Assembly (NCBI GenBank): GCA_002256485.1
Contig: NNSG01000003.1
Location: 186,001 to 250,000 of the forward strand
Reading direction: 5' to 3'
From: Fidelibacterota bacterium 408169
Lineage (GTDB): Bacteria > Fidelibacterota > Marinisomatia > Marinisomatales > TCS55
Length of the DNA stretch: 64,000 nt
Position numbers and translations under genes: made by a program. The notes under the pieces were generated by a model that saw nothing but the letters and a program-made list of their open reading frames with translations, searched no databases and had not been told where the DNA came from. This document shows, piece by piece, positions 37,482 to 46,730 of the stretch. How positions within the stretch are numbered: the stretch's first letter is position 1; every line of letters begins with the position of its first letter.

Positions 37482-38245
37482 ACCCTTACCTTTACAATCA
37501 CTTGCCGGTTATAACGTAAATCCAAAGAAGAGAAATTGTACAATCCTCTTTCTTCAGGTAATGATTGCTCGAATGAATTCAAGATTTGGATTTTTTCCTC
37601 CATACGCTCATTTCCCAAAATAACTTTTGTAGGATAATTAGCTAATATCAATACAAACTCATCATTGCTATTCAGAGTAACCTCTGAAAGATTATCGTAC
37701 ATATGTGGAAAATGCTTAATGATGTAATCAATAAGAGCGATAGATTCTGATACTTTCTGCGAAACGGTTTGATGACCGATGGGGTAGAGTTCCCGTGCAG
37801 TATTAAACCCAGACATGATAGGAATTATTTCTTCACCAACGTTCCCTAATTCCGGTAAAACAACACCTTCTCTATCGATATATAAAAGTGGGTCCATATT
37901 CAGTAATGCAACAGGATGTCTTTCCATAATTTCAACAATAATTTTGTTAGGAAAAGATTTGCTAACTCGCGCCGCATGAACAAAAGGGTGACTTTCCAAT
38001 AACAAACTCATATTACGTGTATTTATGTCATACATAGACATTCCTAACACGGGTGCGAGGGATTCTTTGTATTCATCCGCTGGGATAATAAAAGCACCTT
38101 TGATTTCAATATTTTCCAAGTGATTCAAGCCAGTGTAGGTTGACCAGTTAAAAGCAAAAACTGTTAATGAAAGTACCATTGTGGAAAGGGAAGCACCCAT
38201 TAAAACACGGAAATTCAACTTCTGTTTTTTCTTGCGCTTACTCAT
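37478..38245 (-). CDS. ftsQ: Cell division protein FtsQ
   Basis: A 255-residue bitopic protein of the divisome. A basic N-terminus (SKRKKKQK) leads into one membrane segment (about 16-36), then a POTRA domain beginning 'LENIEIKGAFIIPADEY' with 'HPFVHAARVSKSFPNKIIVEI'. This is followed by the FtsQ/DivIB beta domain. It overlaps murB (ATGA, 38242-38245) and ftsA, so is translationally coupled on both sides. Confidence 0.9.
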   Translation of the reverse strand: MSKRKKKQKLNFRVLMGASLSTMVLSLTVFAFNWSTYTGLNHLENIEIKGAFIIPADEYKESLAPVLGMSMYDINTRNMSLLLESHPFVHAARVSKSFPNKIIVEIMERHPVALLNMDPLLYIDREGVVLPELGNVGEEIIPIMSGFNTARELYPIGHQTVSQKVSESIALIDYIIKHFPHMYDNLSEVTLNSNDEFVLILANYPTKVILGNERMEEKIQILNSFEQSLPEERGLYNFSSLDLRYNRQVIVKVRV

Positions 38246-39162
38246 GGTGTAAATACATCCTTTTCAAACCCAAGTGTTTTGATTTCCAACTCCAGTAAAA
38301 TATCAAATTTTTCTTTTACTTCTTTTCTTGCAATCCGAATCAATTTTGCAATATCACTTGCTTTGGCTGATCCATGATTAATAAAAAAGTTTGCGTGCTT
38401 TACAGAAATTTCAGCATCTCCTCTGCGTGTACCTTTAAGTCCTGCTTGATCGATTAAATATCCCGCAGCAAGATCAGGTTTTGGGTTTTTGAAAACACTG
38501 CCGGCTGAACGAAATCGCAATGGCTGATTGTCTTTTCTACCCTGACTTGCTAGACTGCGTTTTTCCTGGATCACTTCAGAGGTAGCTTCCTGCATTTCGA
38601 AATCAGCACTAATGATTATTTCATCTTCTTTAAATGTGGAGTGGCGGTAACTGAAATCAATTTCACTCGTAGCATATTCTTTTAATTCTCCTGAGGGTGT
38701 CATGACTTCAACTTTTTGCAGACAGTTGGAAATTTCTCCACCATACGCACCTGCATTCATAATCAACGCTCCGCCCAAAGTACCGGGAACTCCAATCATG
38801 CTTTCCAGTCCACTCAAATTTCGATTGATACATTCTTTGACCATCCTTCCAAGCATGACGCCCGTTTCCGCATGGACATGGTTCTGATATATTTCTAATC
38901 GTGTAAATGATTTTCCAAGGGTGATGACAATTCCATTAAACCCTTTGTCGGCAACTAACAAGTTCGAACCGGAACCGACAAAATAAACTTGAATGTCCCA
39001 TTCTGTTGCAAAGCGCAATATGTTACCAAGGTCATGTTTATCTTTTGGAGTTATATACGCCCATGCTGGTCCTCCAATACCATAGGAGGTATGCTCGGAC
39101 ATGGGTTCACCCTCCAAGAGTTTGCCTTTAACTGTTGCTTTCAATTCTGCTATACGATCCAC
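38242..39162 (-). CDS. murB: UDP-N-acetylenolpyruvoylglucosamine reductase
   Basis: A 306-residue FAD enzyme reducing enolpyruvyl-UDP-GlcNAc to UDP-MurNAc. It has 'HTSYGIGG' ('EHTSYGIGGPA'), the FAD loop 'VGSGSNLLVADKGF', 'GIPGT'-type 'GVPGTLGGALIMNAGAYGGEI' and the catalytic Ser in 'RSAGSVFKNP'. The final conserved 'KHANFFIN' is present. It directly abuts murC (one base gap) and overlaps ftsQ. Confidence 0.95.
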   Translation of the reverse strand: MDRIAELKATVKGKLLEGEPMSEHTSYGIGGPAWAYITPKDKHDLGNILRFATEWDIQVYFVGSGSNLLVADKGFNGIVITLGKSFTRLEIYQNHVHAETGVMLGRMVKECINRNLSGLESMIGVPGTLGGALIMNAGAYGGEISNCLQKVEVMTPSGELKEYATSEIDFSYRHSTFKEDEIIISADFEMQEATSEVIQEKRSLASQGRKDNQPLRFRSAGSVFKNPKPDLAAGYLIDQAGLKGTRRGDAEISVKHANFFINHGSAKASDIAKLIRIARKEVKEKFDILLELEIKTLGFEKDVFTP

Positions 39163-40551
39163 TTAAGCAGCAGCCTCCAACGATTTTAAATGTTCGAAAT
39201 ATGATTCTGAATATCTCCATATTGTTCCGGCACCGATGGTTAAAATCATGTCACCCGGCTGAACAATATTATCTAAATGAACGGCCAAATCATCCAGGTT
39301 TGGTACATAATGTACATGTTTATGTCCCATCTTACGGGCAGCGTTGGACACCATAGCTCCGCTAACTCCGGCTATGGGTGTTTCTCGCGCAGGATAAACA
39401 TTTGTAACGATGAGTACATCGCTCGCGTTAAATGCTTTGGCAAAATCTTTATAAAATTCCTGTGTTCGAGTATAAAGGTGGGGTTGAAAAACAGCAACAA
39501 GCCTGCGATCCCAACCATCCCTAGCGGCTTGGAGTGTTGCTGCAACTTCAGTGGGGTGGTGAGCGTAATCGTCAACGACCATAATATCATTGGAAATACC
39601 TTTAATTTCAAAACGCCTGCGCACGCCATGATATTCTTGTAATCCCTTGGCAATAACATCGATTTTCAGTCCCATTTCCATTCCTACGGCAATGGCTGCC
39701 AGTGAATTAACAACATTATGTTCGCCGGGCACATTCAGCTTAATAGTTCCATTTTCGTGTTCATTTTCCCACAGCGTATACACAGTCTGGGATTCATTGT
39801 AGCAAATATTTGTTGCCCTGATGTCTGCATCGGCTCCTAATCCATACGTGATAATTGGGCGTTTAATCTCTTGGATAATTTCCATAAGGGCCGGAGAATC
39901 GGCGCATGCAATTACGGCGCCGTAAAACGGTGATGCATTGGCAAATTGAATGAATGTCTGCTGTAAATCCTCCAAGTTTTCATAACAATCGGTGTGTTCA
40001 AGTTCGATATTTGTAATGATGCTGATCGTCGGACGTAGGGCCAGAAAACTCCGATCGTATTCATCTGCTTCCACCACAATAATATTACCGCTGCCGAGTT
40101 TAGCATTTGAATCGATCGTCTTAACCAATCCGCCTACGACTAGCGTGGGATCTAAATTCCCTTCTGATAAAATAGTACCGATCATTGAAGAGGTTGTTGT
40201 TTTTCCGTGCGTACCACCGATGCCAATACTTGTTTCTTTTACTGCAATTAATTCGCCTAGCATTTCAGCCCTGCGTATCACGGGTATGTTTTTTTCATGG
40301 GCTGCTACAATTTCCGGATTATCTTTGTGTACAGCACTGGAATAAACTAATACATCCGCATCCGTTAGATTAATTGCATTATGGCCCATGTGTACATCAG
40401 CACCGAGTCGGATCAGCTTTTCGATAATAGGTGATTCCATTATGTCTGACCCACTTACATCAAAGCCGAGGTTGATCAGCAATTCAGCTATACCGCTCAT
40501 ACCAATTCCACCTATGCCAACGAAATGGACTTTATTTACTTTGCGGAACAT
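39163..40551 (-). CDS. murC: UDP-N-acetylmuramate-L-alanine ligase
   Basis: A 462-residue Mur ligase adding the first amino acid (L-Ala) of the peptide stem. Features are 'HFVGIGGIGMSGIAELL' at the N-terminus, the ATP loop 'GGTHGKTTTSSM', and 'VVDDYAHHPTEVAATLQAA' and 'FQPHLYTRT' in the C-terminal part. It overlaps murG by one base. Length is normal. Confidence 0.96.
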   Translation of the reverse strand: MFRKVNKVHFVGIGGIGMSGIAELLINLGFDVSGSDIMESPIIEKLIRLGADVHMGHNAINLTDADVLVYSSAVHKDNPEIVAAHEKNIPVIRRAEMLGELIAVKETSIGIGGTHGKTTTSSMIGTILSEGNLDPTLVVGGLVKTIDSNAKLGSGNIIVVEADEYDRSFLALRPTISIITNIELEHTDCYENLEDLQQTFIQFANASPFYGAVIACADSPALMEIIQEIKRPIITYGLGADADIRATNICYNESQTVYTLWENEHENGTIKLNVPGEHNVVNSLAAIAVGMEMGLKIDVIAKGLQEYHGVRRRFEIKGISNDIMVVDDYAHHPTEVAATLQAARDGWDRRLVAVFQPHLYTRTQEFYKDFAKAFNASDVLIVTNVYPARETPIAGVSGAMVSNAARKMGHKHVHYVPNLDDLAVHLDNIVQPGDMILTIGAGTIWRYSESYFEHLKSLEAAA

Positions 40552-41105
40552 CAGGGATGTACCTTTTTTAATATGTGATCCACAATATCGTTAACTGCAT
40601 TCGGTTTGCTTAATTCTTTAGACTTTGAAGACATTTCATTGAGAGTTTTTTCATCATTCATTAATGATACTATTTTTTCAGAAATCTTTTTTGAATCTAA
40701 TTCTGCTTCAGGGATTAATTCAGCTGCACCTGCATTCACCATTGATTGGGCATTATGTGCTTGATGGCCTGCGGCAGCGGAGGGTAGGGGTACTAAAATT
40801 GACGGTAGACCGCAAGCAGTTAATTCAGCAATTGTCAACGCGCCTGCACGAGAAAAGGATAAATCGGATAATGCATAAGCAGATTTCATGTCATCAATAA
40901 AAGGTAAGACCCTTACAGAATCAGAATCGAATTGTTTATATTTTTCAATATTGTTTTTCCCTGTTTGCCATAATAGTTGAACATCTTTTAAATGCCCGAT
41001 CATTTCTTTTGTACACCGGTTTAATGCTTCTGAGCCCTGACTTCCTCCAAACATAAATAACGTTTTTTTATCTGTATTTAAGTCAAATAATTGAGCAGCT
41101 GTCAT
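40551..41105 (-). CDS. murG: MurG C-terminal part (gene frameshifted)
   Basis: These 184 residues are the second, UDP-GlcNAc-binding half of MurG: 'TLFMFGGSQGSEALN', 'YALSDLSFSRAGALTIAELTACGLPSILVPLP' (in part) and 'HQAHNAQSMV'. The upstream frame reads 'AGNPVRWDIAEGNR' directly into this ORF's ATG at 41105, showing that the ATG is internal to one original gene. MurG transfers GlcNAc to lipid I, an essential step. The break lies in a T6/A10 homopolymer tract at about 41149-41167. The A10 run could also permit transcriptional slippage. Confidence 0.88.
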   Translation of the reverse strand: MTAAQLFDLNTDKKTLFMFGGSQGSEALNRCTKEMIGHLKDVQLLWQTGKNNIEKYKQFDSDSVRVLPFIDDMKSAYALSDLSFSRAGALTIAELTACGLPSILVPLPSAAAGHQAHNAQSMVNAGAAELIPEAELDSKKISEKIVSLMNDEKTLNEMSSKSKELSKPNAVNDIVDHILKKVHP

Positions 41106-41638
41106 GCGATTCCCCTCAGCAATGTCCCACCTGACAGGGTTGCCGGCGAAAAAACAGTTTTTTTTTTAACATGGTTTTCTACTTCTGGAAATGCAGTAAA
41201 AACTGTTTCAGCATTTTCAGCAAAATGCCGTGTTGTGATTCCAGGGTATGAATTCTGTTCCTGAATAAAATAAGGAATATTCATTTTTTCAGCAGAATGA
41301 AGGGGAAGGGCAGAGGCATATCCGCCAGTTGCTATTACAGCATCCGGATTTAAATCTTTGAATAATTTATTGGTTTTTATTTTTGAAGCAAGCAGTCTGC
41401 CAGGGAGTAATGCATTGCGTCCCAAAGATTCTAATGAAATTGATCGTTGCAATCCACGAATAGGAAGCAATGTAAACTCAACATTCATCGCGGGTAATTT
41501 TTCAGCTTCCATACCAAATCTTGATCCAACGTAATGTAAGTTGACATCTGTCCGTTTTTTCAATTCAGCACCTATAGCCAATGCAGGAAATAAATGTCCA
41601 CCCGTTCCACCTCCAGCGACGATGAATGTTTTAGCCAT
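41102..41638 (-). CDS. murG: MurG N-terminal part (gene frameshifted)
   Basis: These residues are the lipid I-binding half of MurG: 'FIVAGGGTGGHLFPALAIG' at the start, then 'GSRFGMEAEKLP' and 'ATGGYASALPLHSA'. Near the end the frame shifts: after 'KKKTVF' it reads unrelated residues to a TGA at 41104-41102, while the correct continuation is in another frame. One extra base in the T6 or A10 run would restore a full-length protein of about 360 residues. I chose the ATG at 41638; the ATG at 41665 only adds residues overlapping ftsW. Confidence 0.88.
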   Translation of the reverse strand: MAKTFIVAGGGTGGHLFPALAIGAELKKRTDVNLHYVGSRFGMEAEKLPAMNVEFTLLPIRGLQRSISLESLGRNALLPGRLLASKIKTNKLFKDLNPDAVIATGGYASALPLHSAEKMNIPYFIQEQNSYPGITTRHFAENAETVFTAFPEVENHVKKKTVFSPATLSGGTLLRGIA

Positions 41639-42791
41639 AAATGCGTTTCCTCCAATTAGAATCACTGCCCACGGATCGTTTGGATTGACTGATATTTAAT
41701 AAAATACCCAAGCAGGCTAAATGAACAACAACTCCTGATCCGCCATAACTGATTAGTGGCATAGCTAATCCTGTTGTTGGAACGAGGTTTGTAACCACAG
41801 CTGCATTAATGAAAGCGTACAAGATAAAACTGCAAGAAATGCCCAAAGCCAGCATAACTCCGAATATATCAGAACTTTCCTTGGCAATATGAATTCCTCT
41901 TTGGAAAATGAACATGAATAATGTTAATACGAATAATGTTCCAAATAGACCTGTTTCTTCACCCACAATTGCATAAATGAAATCTGTGTGTGGGGTGGGA
42001 AGGAAGTGATTTTTTCCAAAGCTATTCCCTAATCCCAATCCAAAAAGCCCTCCATTGGCCAGACTTATCATGGATTGATTAATCTGTAGCAAGTTATCTG
42101 CACTTACAGTATCAGGATTCACAAATGTCTCTATCCTGCGACGCATATAATCCCAATTCATAATAATAATTGCAAGAAACGTCATGGATACACCAGCAGT
42201 GGCCATCATATGCATTAGTTTGGCACCACCCAGAAAAAGCATCACAAAGGAAATAATTAAAATCATAGCAGTTGTACTCAAATCCGGCTGCAGGGCTATG
42301 AGCATCACTATGGAGCCAATTGCCATGATACAGATTAAATAACCGCTATAAAAATCTTTTATATGGTCCCGTTTTTCATGTATAAATGCAGCCAAGAAAA
42401 TGATTAACGCTACTCTAGAAATATCACTTGTTTGGATTGAGAATGGACCTATATACATCCAACGCGACGGTCCGGATGTTCCTTGAAACATGTTCATGAT
42501 TAATGTCAAGATTAATAATCCAACTGAACCACCTAAAATATGTAAAGACCAGTCTTTAAGTTTGCGATAATCAAACATCATGAAAAAGAACATGAAAAAT
42601 ACACCGACGAGAAGTCGTTTTAAGTGGGCCTGTAAATATAATGTGTCCGTTCGACTGCTGGTAATTGCGAGAGAACGAATGGAACTGGCACTGAAAAGCA
42701 TAATGGTACCGAAAATGCAAAGTAAAACAATCGCACCCAGCAAATATTTGTCATACTTTTTTACAATAATATTCAGGTAACTCACACGCAT
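41631..42791 (-). CDS. ftsW: FtsW lipid II polymerase (SEDS family)
   Basis: A 386-residue SEDS protein with about ten membrane segments, polymerising lipid II at the septum with FtsI. Motifs include 'ALQPDLSTTAMILI', 'GLGLGNSFGKNHFLPTPHTD' and 'AMPLISYGGSGVVVHLA', with the conserved 'FIYAIVGEETG'. Location in the dcw cluster between murD and murG indicates FtsW rather than RodA. It overlaps murD by 10 bases and murG by 8. Confidence 0.94.
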   Translation of the reverse strand: MRVSYLNIIVKKYDKYLLGAIVLLCIFGTIMLFSASSIRSLAITSSRTDTLYLQAHLKRLLVGVFFMFFFMMFDYRKLKDWSLHILGGSVGLLILTLIMNMFQGTSGPSRWMYIGPFSIQTSDISRVALIIFLAAFIHEKRDHIKDFYSGYLICIMAIGSIVMLIALQPDLSTTAMILIISFVMLFLGGAKLMHMMATAGVSMTFLAIIIMNWDYMRRRIETFVNPDTVSADNLLQINQSMISLANGGLFGLGLGNSFGKNHFLPTPHTDFIYAIVGEETGLFGTLFVLTLFMFIFQRGIHIAKESSDIFGVMLALGISCSFILYAFINAAVVTNLVPTTGLAMPLISYGGSGVVVHLACLGILLNISQSKRSVGSDSNWRKRIYG

Positions 42792-44161
42792 TCCTTTAAT
42801 CCTTGTACCAATACCCGAAAGATATCACCACGATGTTCGAAATTGTCGAATTGATCAAAACTAGCGCAACCCGGAGATAATAAAACAACATCCCCGGGTT
42901 GTGCATGAGAATGAGCGATCTCAACAGCGGATTTAAGACTTCCGCAAGAACGCAGTCTTACCGCATCCCCTAAAACCGTTGCGATCGTTTCTTCTGACTC
43001 ACCAATTGTGAGCACTTCTTTCACATTGTGGGTATGTGGGTATAGTGAAAGAAAATCTCCACCTTTATCCCTTCCGCCCAAGATGAGTAGGATAGGGGTA
43101 TTGAAACTGTCCAAGGCAACCTTTACTGCATCAACATTTGTTGCCTTTGAATCGTTTATATATGTAACACCGTTGATCTTTTCAATGTGTTCAAGCCGAT
43201 GTGGGACTCCGCAAAATGATTTCATCACATCTGCAATTTTGGATGACGCAATGCCCAGCAATGTTGCGGCAGTAGCTGCTCCGAGGTAGTTAGAGAGATT
43301 GTGCTTACCAGGCAATGCGATGTCATCCAGGTTGATCAGCGTGGCGTGCTTTTGATCATAGATTTTGGTTGCATTTAACTTAAATATACTTTTGGGATCA
43401 GATTGTAAAGTGAAGGGAAATTTTTTAGCATTAGCTGGAGAGATGCGCTTTGCTAACACATCATCATCCGCATTGAAAACCAAAAAATCTTCTTGGGTTT
43501 GATTAGACCACATATTCATTTTAGCTGATATATAATCATCCATATCTTCGTAGCGATTTAAGTGGTCAGGGGAGAGATTCAGATATAGTGAAATGTACGG
43601 TTTGAAATGCTGAATGAATTCCATCTGGAAACTGGAAATTTCTAAAATGTGAACTCGATTAGGATAAGGGTTTGATAAATCATGACGGACACTATCCGAA
43701 AAAGGATTTCCTACATTACCTGAAAGTTTAGGCTCAATCTCATCGGATTGACACATTTCATTCAGCATATGAACAGTAGTTGTTTTGCCATTAGAACCTG
43801 TTACTGCTATAATAGGGGCAGTGGTAAACCAGCTGGCAAATTCGATCTCACTGACAACGGGAATATCTTTAATCATAGCATGTTGAATGATTTCAGCATC
43901 TTTGGGAACTCCCGGAGAAATAATCCAAAGGTCAGCATTATAAATGGATTTTGTATGGCCATTTATTTCACCCTCAATCTTGTAATCTTGTAAATTGTGT
44001 AATGCCTGCTTGACGTCAATTGAATTTGAGTTGTCACTAACAAAAACTGTTGCACCTAAATCATTTGCCAGTTTTGCTGCAGCAATTCCACTACGAGCTA
44101 AACCAATAACGGCAACACGTTTACCTTTCAAATCAATTGTATTTTTATTGGATATTTCCAT
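42782..44161 (-). CDS. murD: UDP-N-acetylmuramoylalanine-D-glutamate ligase
   Basis: A 459-residue Mur ligase adding D-Glu. It has the N-terminal Rossmann segment 'VAVIGLARSGIAAAKLAND', the ATP loop 'AVTGSNGKTTT', 'NLSPDHLNRY', 'YINDSKATNVDA' and 'LLILGGRDKGGDF', with 'LLSPGCASFDQF' near the C-terminus. Its ATG follows the TAA of a 36-codon ORF with no gap and no clear ribosome-binding site, so translation probably depends on coupling. Confidence 0.95.
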   Translation of the reverse strand: MEISNKNTIDLKGKRVAVIGLARSGIAAAKLANDLGATVFVSDNSNSIDVKQALHNLQDYKIEGEINGHTKSIYNADLWIISPGVPKDAEIIQHAMIKDIPVVSEIEFASWFTTAPIIAVTGSNGKTTTVHMLNEMCQSDEIEPKLSGNVGNPFSDSVRHDLSNPYPNRVHILEISSFQMEFIQHFKPYISLYLNLSPDHLNRYEDMDDYISAKMNMWSNQTQEDFLVFNADDDVLAKRISPANAKKFPFTLQSDPKSIFKLNATKIYDQKHATLINLDDIALPGKHNLSNYLGAATAATLLGIASSKIADVMKSFCGVPHRLEHIEKINGVTYINDSKATNVDAVKVALDSFNTPILLILGGRDKGGDFLSLYPHTHNVKEVLTIGESEETIATVLGDAVRLRSCGSLKSAVEIAHSHAQPGDVVLLSPGCASFDQFDNFEHRGDIFRVLVQGLKECV

Positions 44162-44272
44162 TTAGAAAACAACGAATATTATTTTTAAAATTCCTATAAT
44201 TATGACAATACAGATAATATATAAAATTATTTGCAGCCATGGATGATGTCCTTCATCTTCGAAACTTTGCAT
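44162..44272 (-). CDS. Small single-span membrane ORF between mraY and murD
   Basis: A 36-codon ORF fills the whole mraY-murD gap. Its ATG shares the A of the mraY TGA (TGATG), and its TAA abuts the murD ATG. The product has an acidic/His N-terminus ('MQSFEDEGHHPWLQ') followed by one continuous hydrophobic stretch (about residues 14-36) broken by one Lys. The exact fit at both ends, in an operon where most genes overlap, argues it is translated and couples mraY to murD. I know of no named family at this position. It could alternatively be only a coupling leader. Confidence 0.55.
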   Translation of the reverse strand: MQSFEDEGHHPWLQIILYIICIVIIIGILKIIFVVF

Positions 44273-45375
44273 CAGCGAATTTTGAAAGTTGTGAGAGAAA
44301 AAAGTGCCAGTAATAAACCAATGATCCAAAAACGAACAACCACTCTGGATTCAGGCCAACCTTCTAATTCAAAATGGTGGTGTATGGGCGCCATCTTAAA
44401 CAATCGTTTTCCTTCGCCATGTTTGTTTTTTGTATATCGGAAATAAGTGACTTGGAGCATTACTGAAATAGCTTCCCAAACAAAGACACCACCAATTATG
44501 AATAGTAATAATTCTTTCTTAAGCAAAACAGCAATTGTTCCCAATGCCGCGCCCGTTGAAAGAGAACCTACATCACCCATAAATACTTCAGCTGGAGACG
44601 CATTGAACCAAAGATACCCAATACAAGCCCCAGTAATGGCAGAAGTGAAAATAGTCAATTCTCCTGCGCCGGGAAGGTAAAGAATATTTAAGTAACTGGA
44701 AAAATCTACGCGACCACTCATATATGCTATAGCAGCAAAAACAGTAAAACAAATGGCCAATAATCCAGCAGCCAAACCATCCAGTCCATCTGTAAGGTTT
44801 ACAGCATTTGATGTTCCGGTGATTACTAAAATGATTGCCAATGGATAAAAATATCCAAAATCTAATTCCAGGTTTTTGAAAAAGGGTACGCTGGTCACAC
44901 TTTTGAATTCTGCAAAGGCTGGATTATTAAAAATCCAAACACTGATGATCACACCCAAAAGTAATTGACCAATGAGTTTATAGCGGGCTACCAACCCCTT
45001 TTTCATTTTCTTTACTACTTTCAGGTAATCATCTAAAAATCCGATAACACCCATCCACACCAATGCTAACATTACAATCTGGATATACACATTCGTTAGA
45101 TCCGTCAGGAGCAAAGTTGGGATGAGAACTGAACAAATGATCATCAGACCGCCCATAGTCGGTGTTCCACGTTTTTTCTGATGGCTTTCCGGACCATCAT
45201 GTCGTATTTCTTCACCAATTTGATATTTATGGAGCGTGCGAATAATCCAAGGTCCAATGACAAATGTGAACAATAAAGCAAGGATGGCTGCGGCTGCAGC
45301 GCGGAATGTGATATATTGAAACACATTAAACGGAGAGAATACATCACGGAAAGAATAAAGAAAATGATACAGCAT
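44272..45375 (-). CDS. mraY: Phospho-MurNAc-pentapeptide transferase
   Basis: A 367-residue polytopic enzyme forming lipid I on undecaprenyl phosphate. Conserved segments are 'KKRGTPTMGG', the Asp pair in 'GFLDDYLKV', 'NAVNLTDGLDGLAAG', 'FMGDVGSLSTGAALG' and the 'APIHHHFELEGWPE' loop. About ten membrane segments are present. Its ATG overlaps the murF stop by one base. Confidence 0.96.
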   Translation of the reverse strand: MLYHFLYSFRDVFSPFNVFQYITFRAAAAAILALLFTFVIGPWIIRTLHKYQIGEEIRHDGPESHQKKRGTPTMGGLMIICSVLIPTLLLTDLTNVYIQIVMLALVWMGVIGFLDDYLKVVKKMKKGLVARYKLIGQLLLGVIISVWIFNNPAFAEFKSVTSVPFFKNLELDFGYFYPLAIILVITGTSNAVNLTDGLDGLAAGLLAICFTVFAAIAYMSGRVDFSSYLNILYLPGAGELTIFTSAITGACIGYLWFNASPAEVFMGDVGSLSTGAALGTIAVLLKKELLLFIIGGVFVWEAISVMLQVTYFRYTKNKHGEGKRLFKMAPIHHHFELEGWPESRVVVRFWIIGLLLALFSLTTFKIR

Positions 45376-46730
45376 CAGTTTTTTGCCAATCCTTCAATAA
45401 TTGTTTCCATGGCCATCCCACGAGATCCTTTTACCAAAAGTTTATCCCCTGCTTTTAACCAATCTTGCAGTGTTGTCAACAAATCTTGTTTCGAATCAAA
45501 ATGTTGATGAAACATCGAATTATTCAACACTTCGTCAGTCGCAGATGTCTCTATCCCTGTTGAAAAGACAGCATCTAATTTTCTTTCAATGCAATGTTCT
45601 CCCACTTGGCGGTGATGATTCATAGATCCTTCTCCAAGTTCAAACATATCCCCAAATACCAACACTCGACGTCCGTTACCGCTGAAAGCTTTCAGGTAAT
45701 CAATTGCTGCAAGGGTAGACGTCAGATTTGCATTATATGTATCATCTATAATGGTTAAATCATTTAACTGTTTTACTTCACAGCGTCCTTTAGGCGATTG
45801 GAATGATTTTATTTTTTTCCGGAAAATATCCCAATCAATCCCTAAATGAATTGCGATTGCAGATGATGCAATGACGTTTTTTACAAAAGATAAATTGTGT
45901 GAACCAGTAACAATCTCTTCAGCATCAATTGTTAAGGATATTGTACCATTTTCTTCATGGTGTATATCTGCAGGAAAATCACATTCAGGTGTTAATCCAT
46001 ATGAAATGATTTTACCTTGTATTTCAAGTTTTCGAATATGTTCATCCGCCATATTTACGAAAGCTGTTCCATTTTCTAAAGCATTAAACAGTGCGCCTTT
46101 CGTTTTGGCTACTACTTCAATTGATCCAAATCCTTCTAGATGTGCAGGAGCAATATTTGTTATCAAACCATGAGTGGGTTCTGTGACATCACACAAATAA
46201 TCTATATCTCCTGGCTGATTGGCACCCATTTCAATTAAGGAAACAGTATGGTGAGGCGCCAATTGTAAAAGTGTTAAGGGCAATCCAATGGACGTATTAA
46301 AATTCCCTGATGTGGCGTGAACATTTTCAGCAGTTGACAAGATATGCTTTAATAATTCTTTTGTGGTCGTTTTACCATTTGAACCGGTAATCCCAATCAC
46401 TGGAATATCATATTGTCGCCGCCATTCACGTGCCAAGTCGCCCATGGTTTTTAAAACATCTTCTACAACAAAAAAATCCATCCTATTGGAAAAGGATATT
46501 TCACGTTCAACAATGCTTGCTACAGCCCCATTATCTCTGGCTTGTTGAATAAATTGATGACCATCCACCTGTACACCATTTAAGGCAATGTACAAATCAC
46601 CTGTGATACATTCACGACTGTCAGTAGTAATGCCGGTAATGGGGAATGTAGGCTCTTTGCCTGTAAGTTGTGTTATTAAAGCACTGAAAGCTTCAGGTTC
46701 AGGCAGCGTTATTCTCACAAAACTCCTCAA
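45375..46730 (-). CDS. murF: UDP-MurNAc-tripeptide D-alanyl-D-alanine ligase
   Basis: A 451-residue Mur ligase adding D-Ala-D-Ala. It has 'TDSRECITGDLYIAL', the ATP loop 'GITGSNGKTTTKELL', 'EMGANQPGDIDYLC', 'IIDDTYNANLTST' and 'VFGDMFELGE'. It begins inside the end of murE (32-base overlap); a GTG at 46718 could shorten the overlap. No ddl gene is in the window. Confidence 0.95.
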   Translation of the reverse strand: MRSFVRITLPEPEAFSALITQLTGKEPTFPITGITTDSRECITGDLYIALNGVQVDGHQFIQQARDNGAVASIVEREISFSNRMDFFVVEDVLKTMGDLAREWRRQYDIPVIGITGSNGKTTTKELLKHILSTAENVHATSGNFNTSIGLPLTLLQLAPHHTVSLIEMGANQPGDIDYLCDVTEPTHGLITNIAPAHLEGFGSIEVVAKTKGALFNALENGTAFVNMADEHIRKLEIQGKIISYGLTPECDFPADIHHEENGTISLTIDAEEIVTGSHNLSFVKNVIASSAIAIHLGIDWDIFRKKIKSFQSPKGRCEVKQLNDLTIIDDTYNANLTSTLAAIDYLKAFSGNGRRVLVFGDMFELGEGSMNHHRQVGEHCIERKLDAVFSTGIETSATDEVLNNSMFHQHFDSKQDLLTTLQDWLKAGDKLLVKGSRGMAMETIIEGLAKN

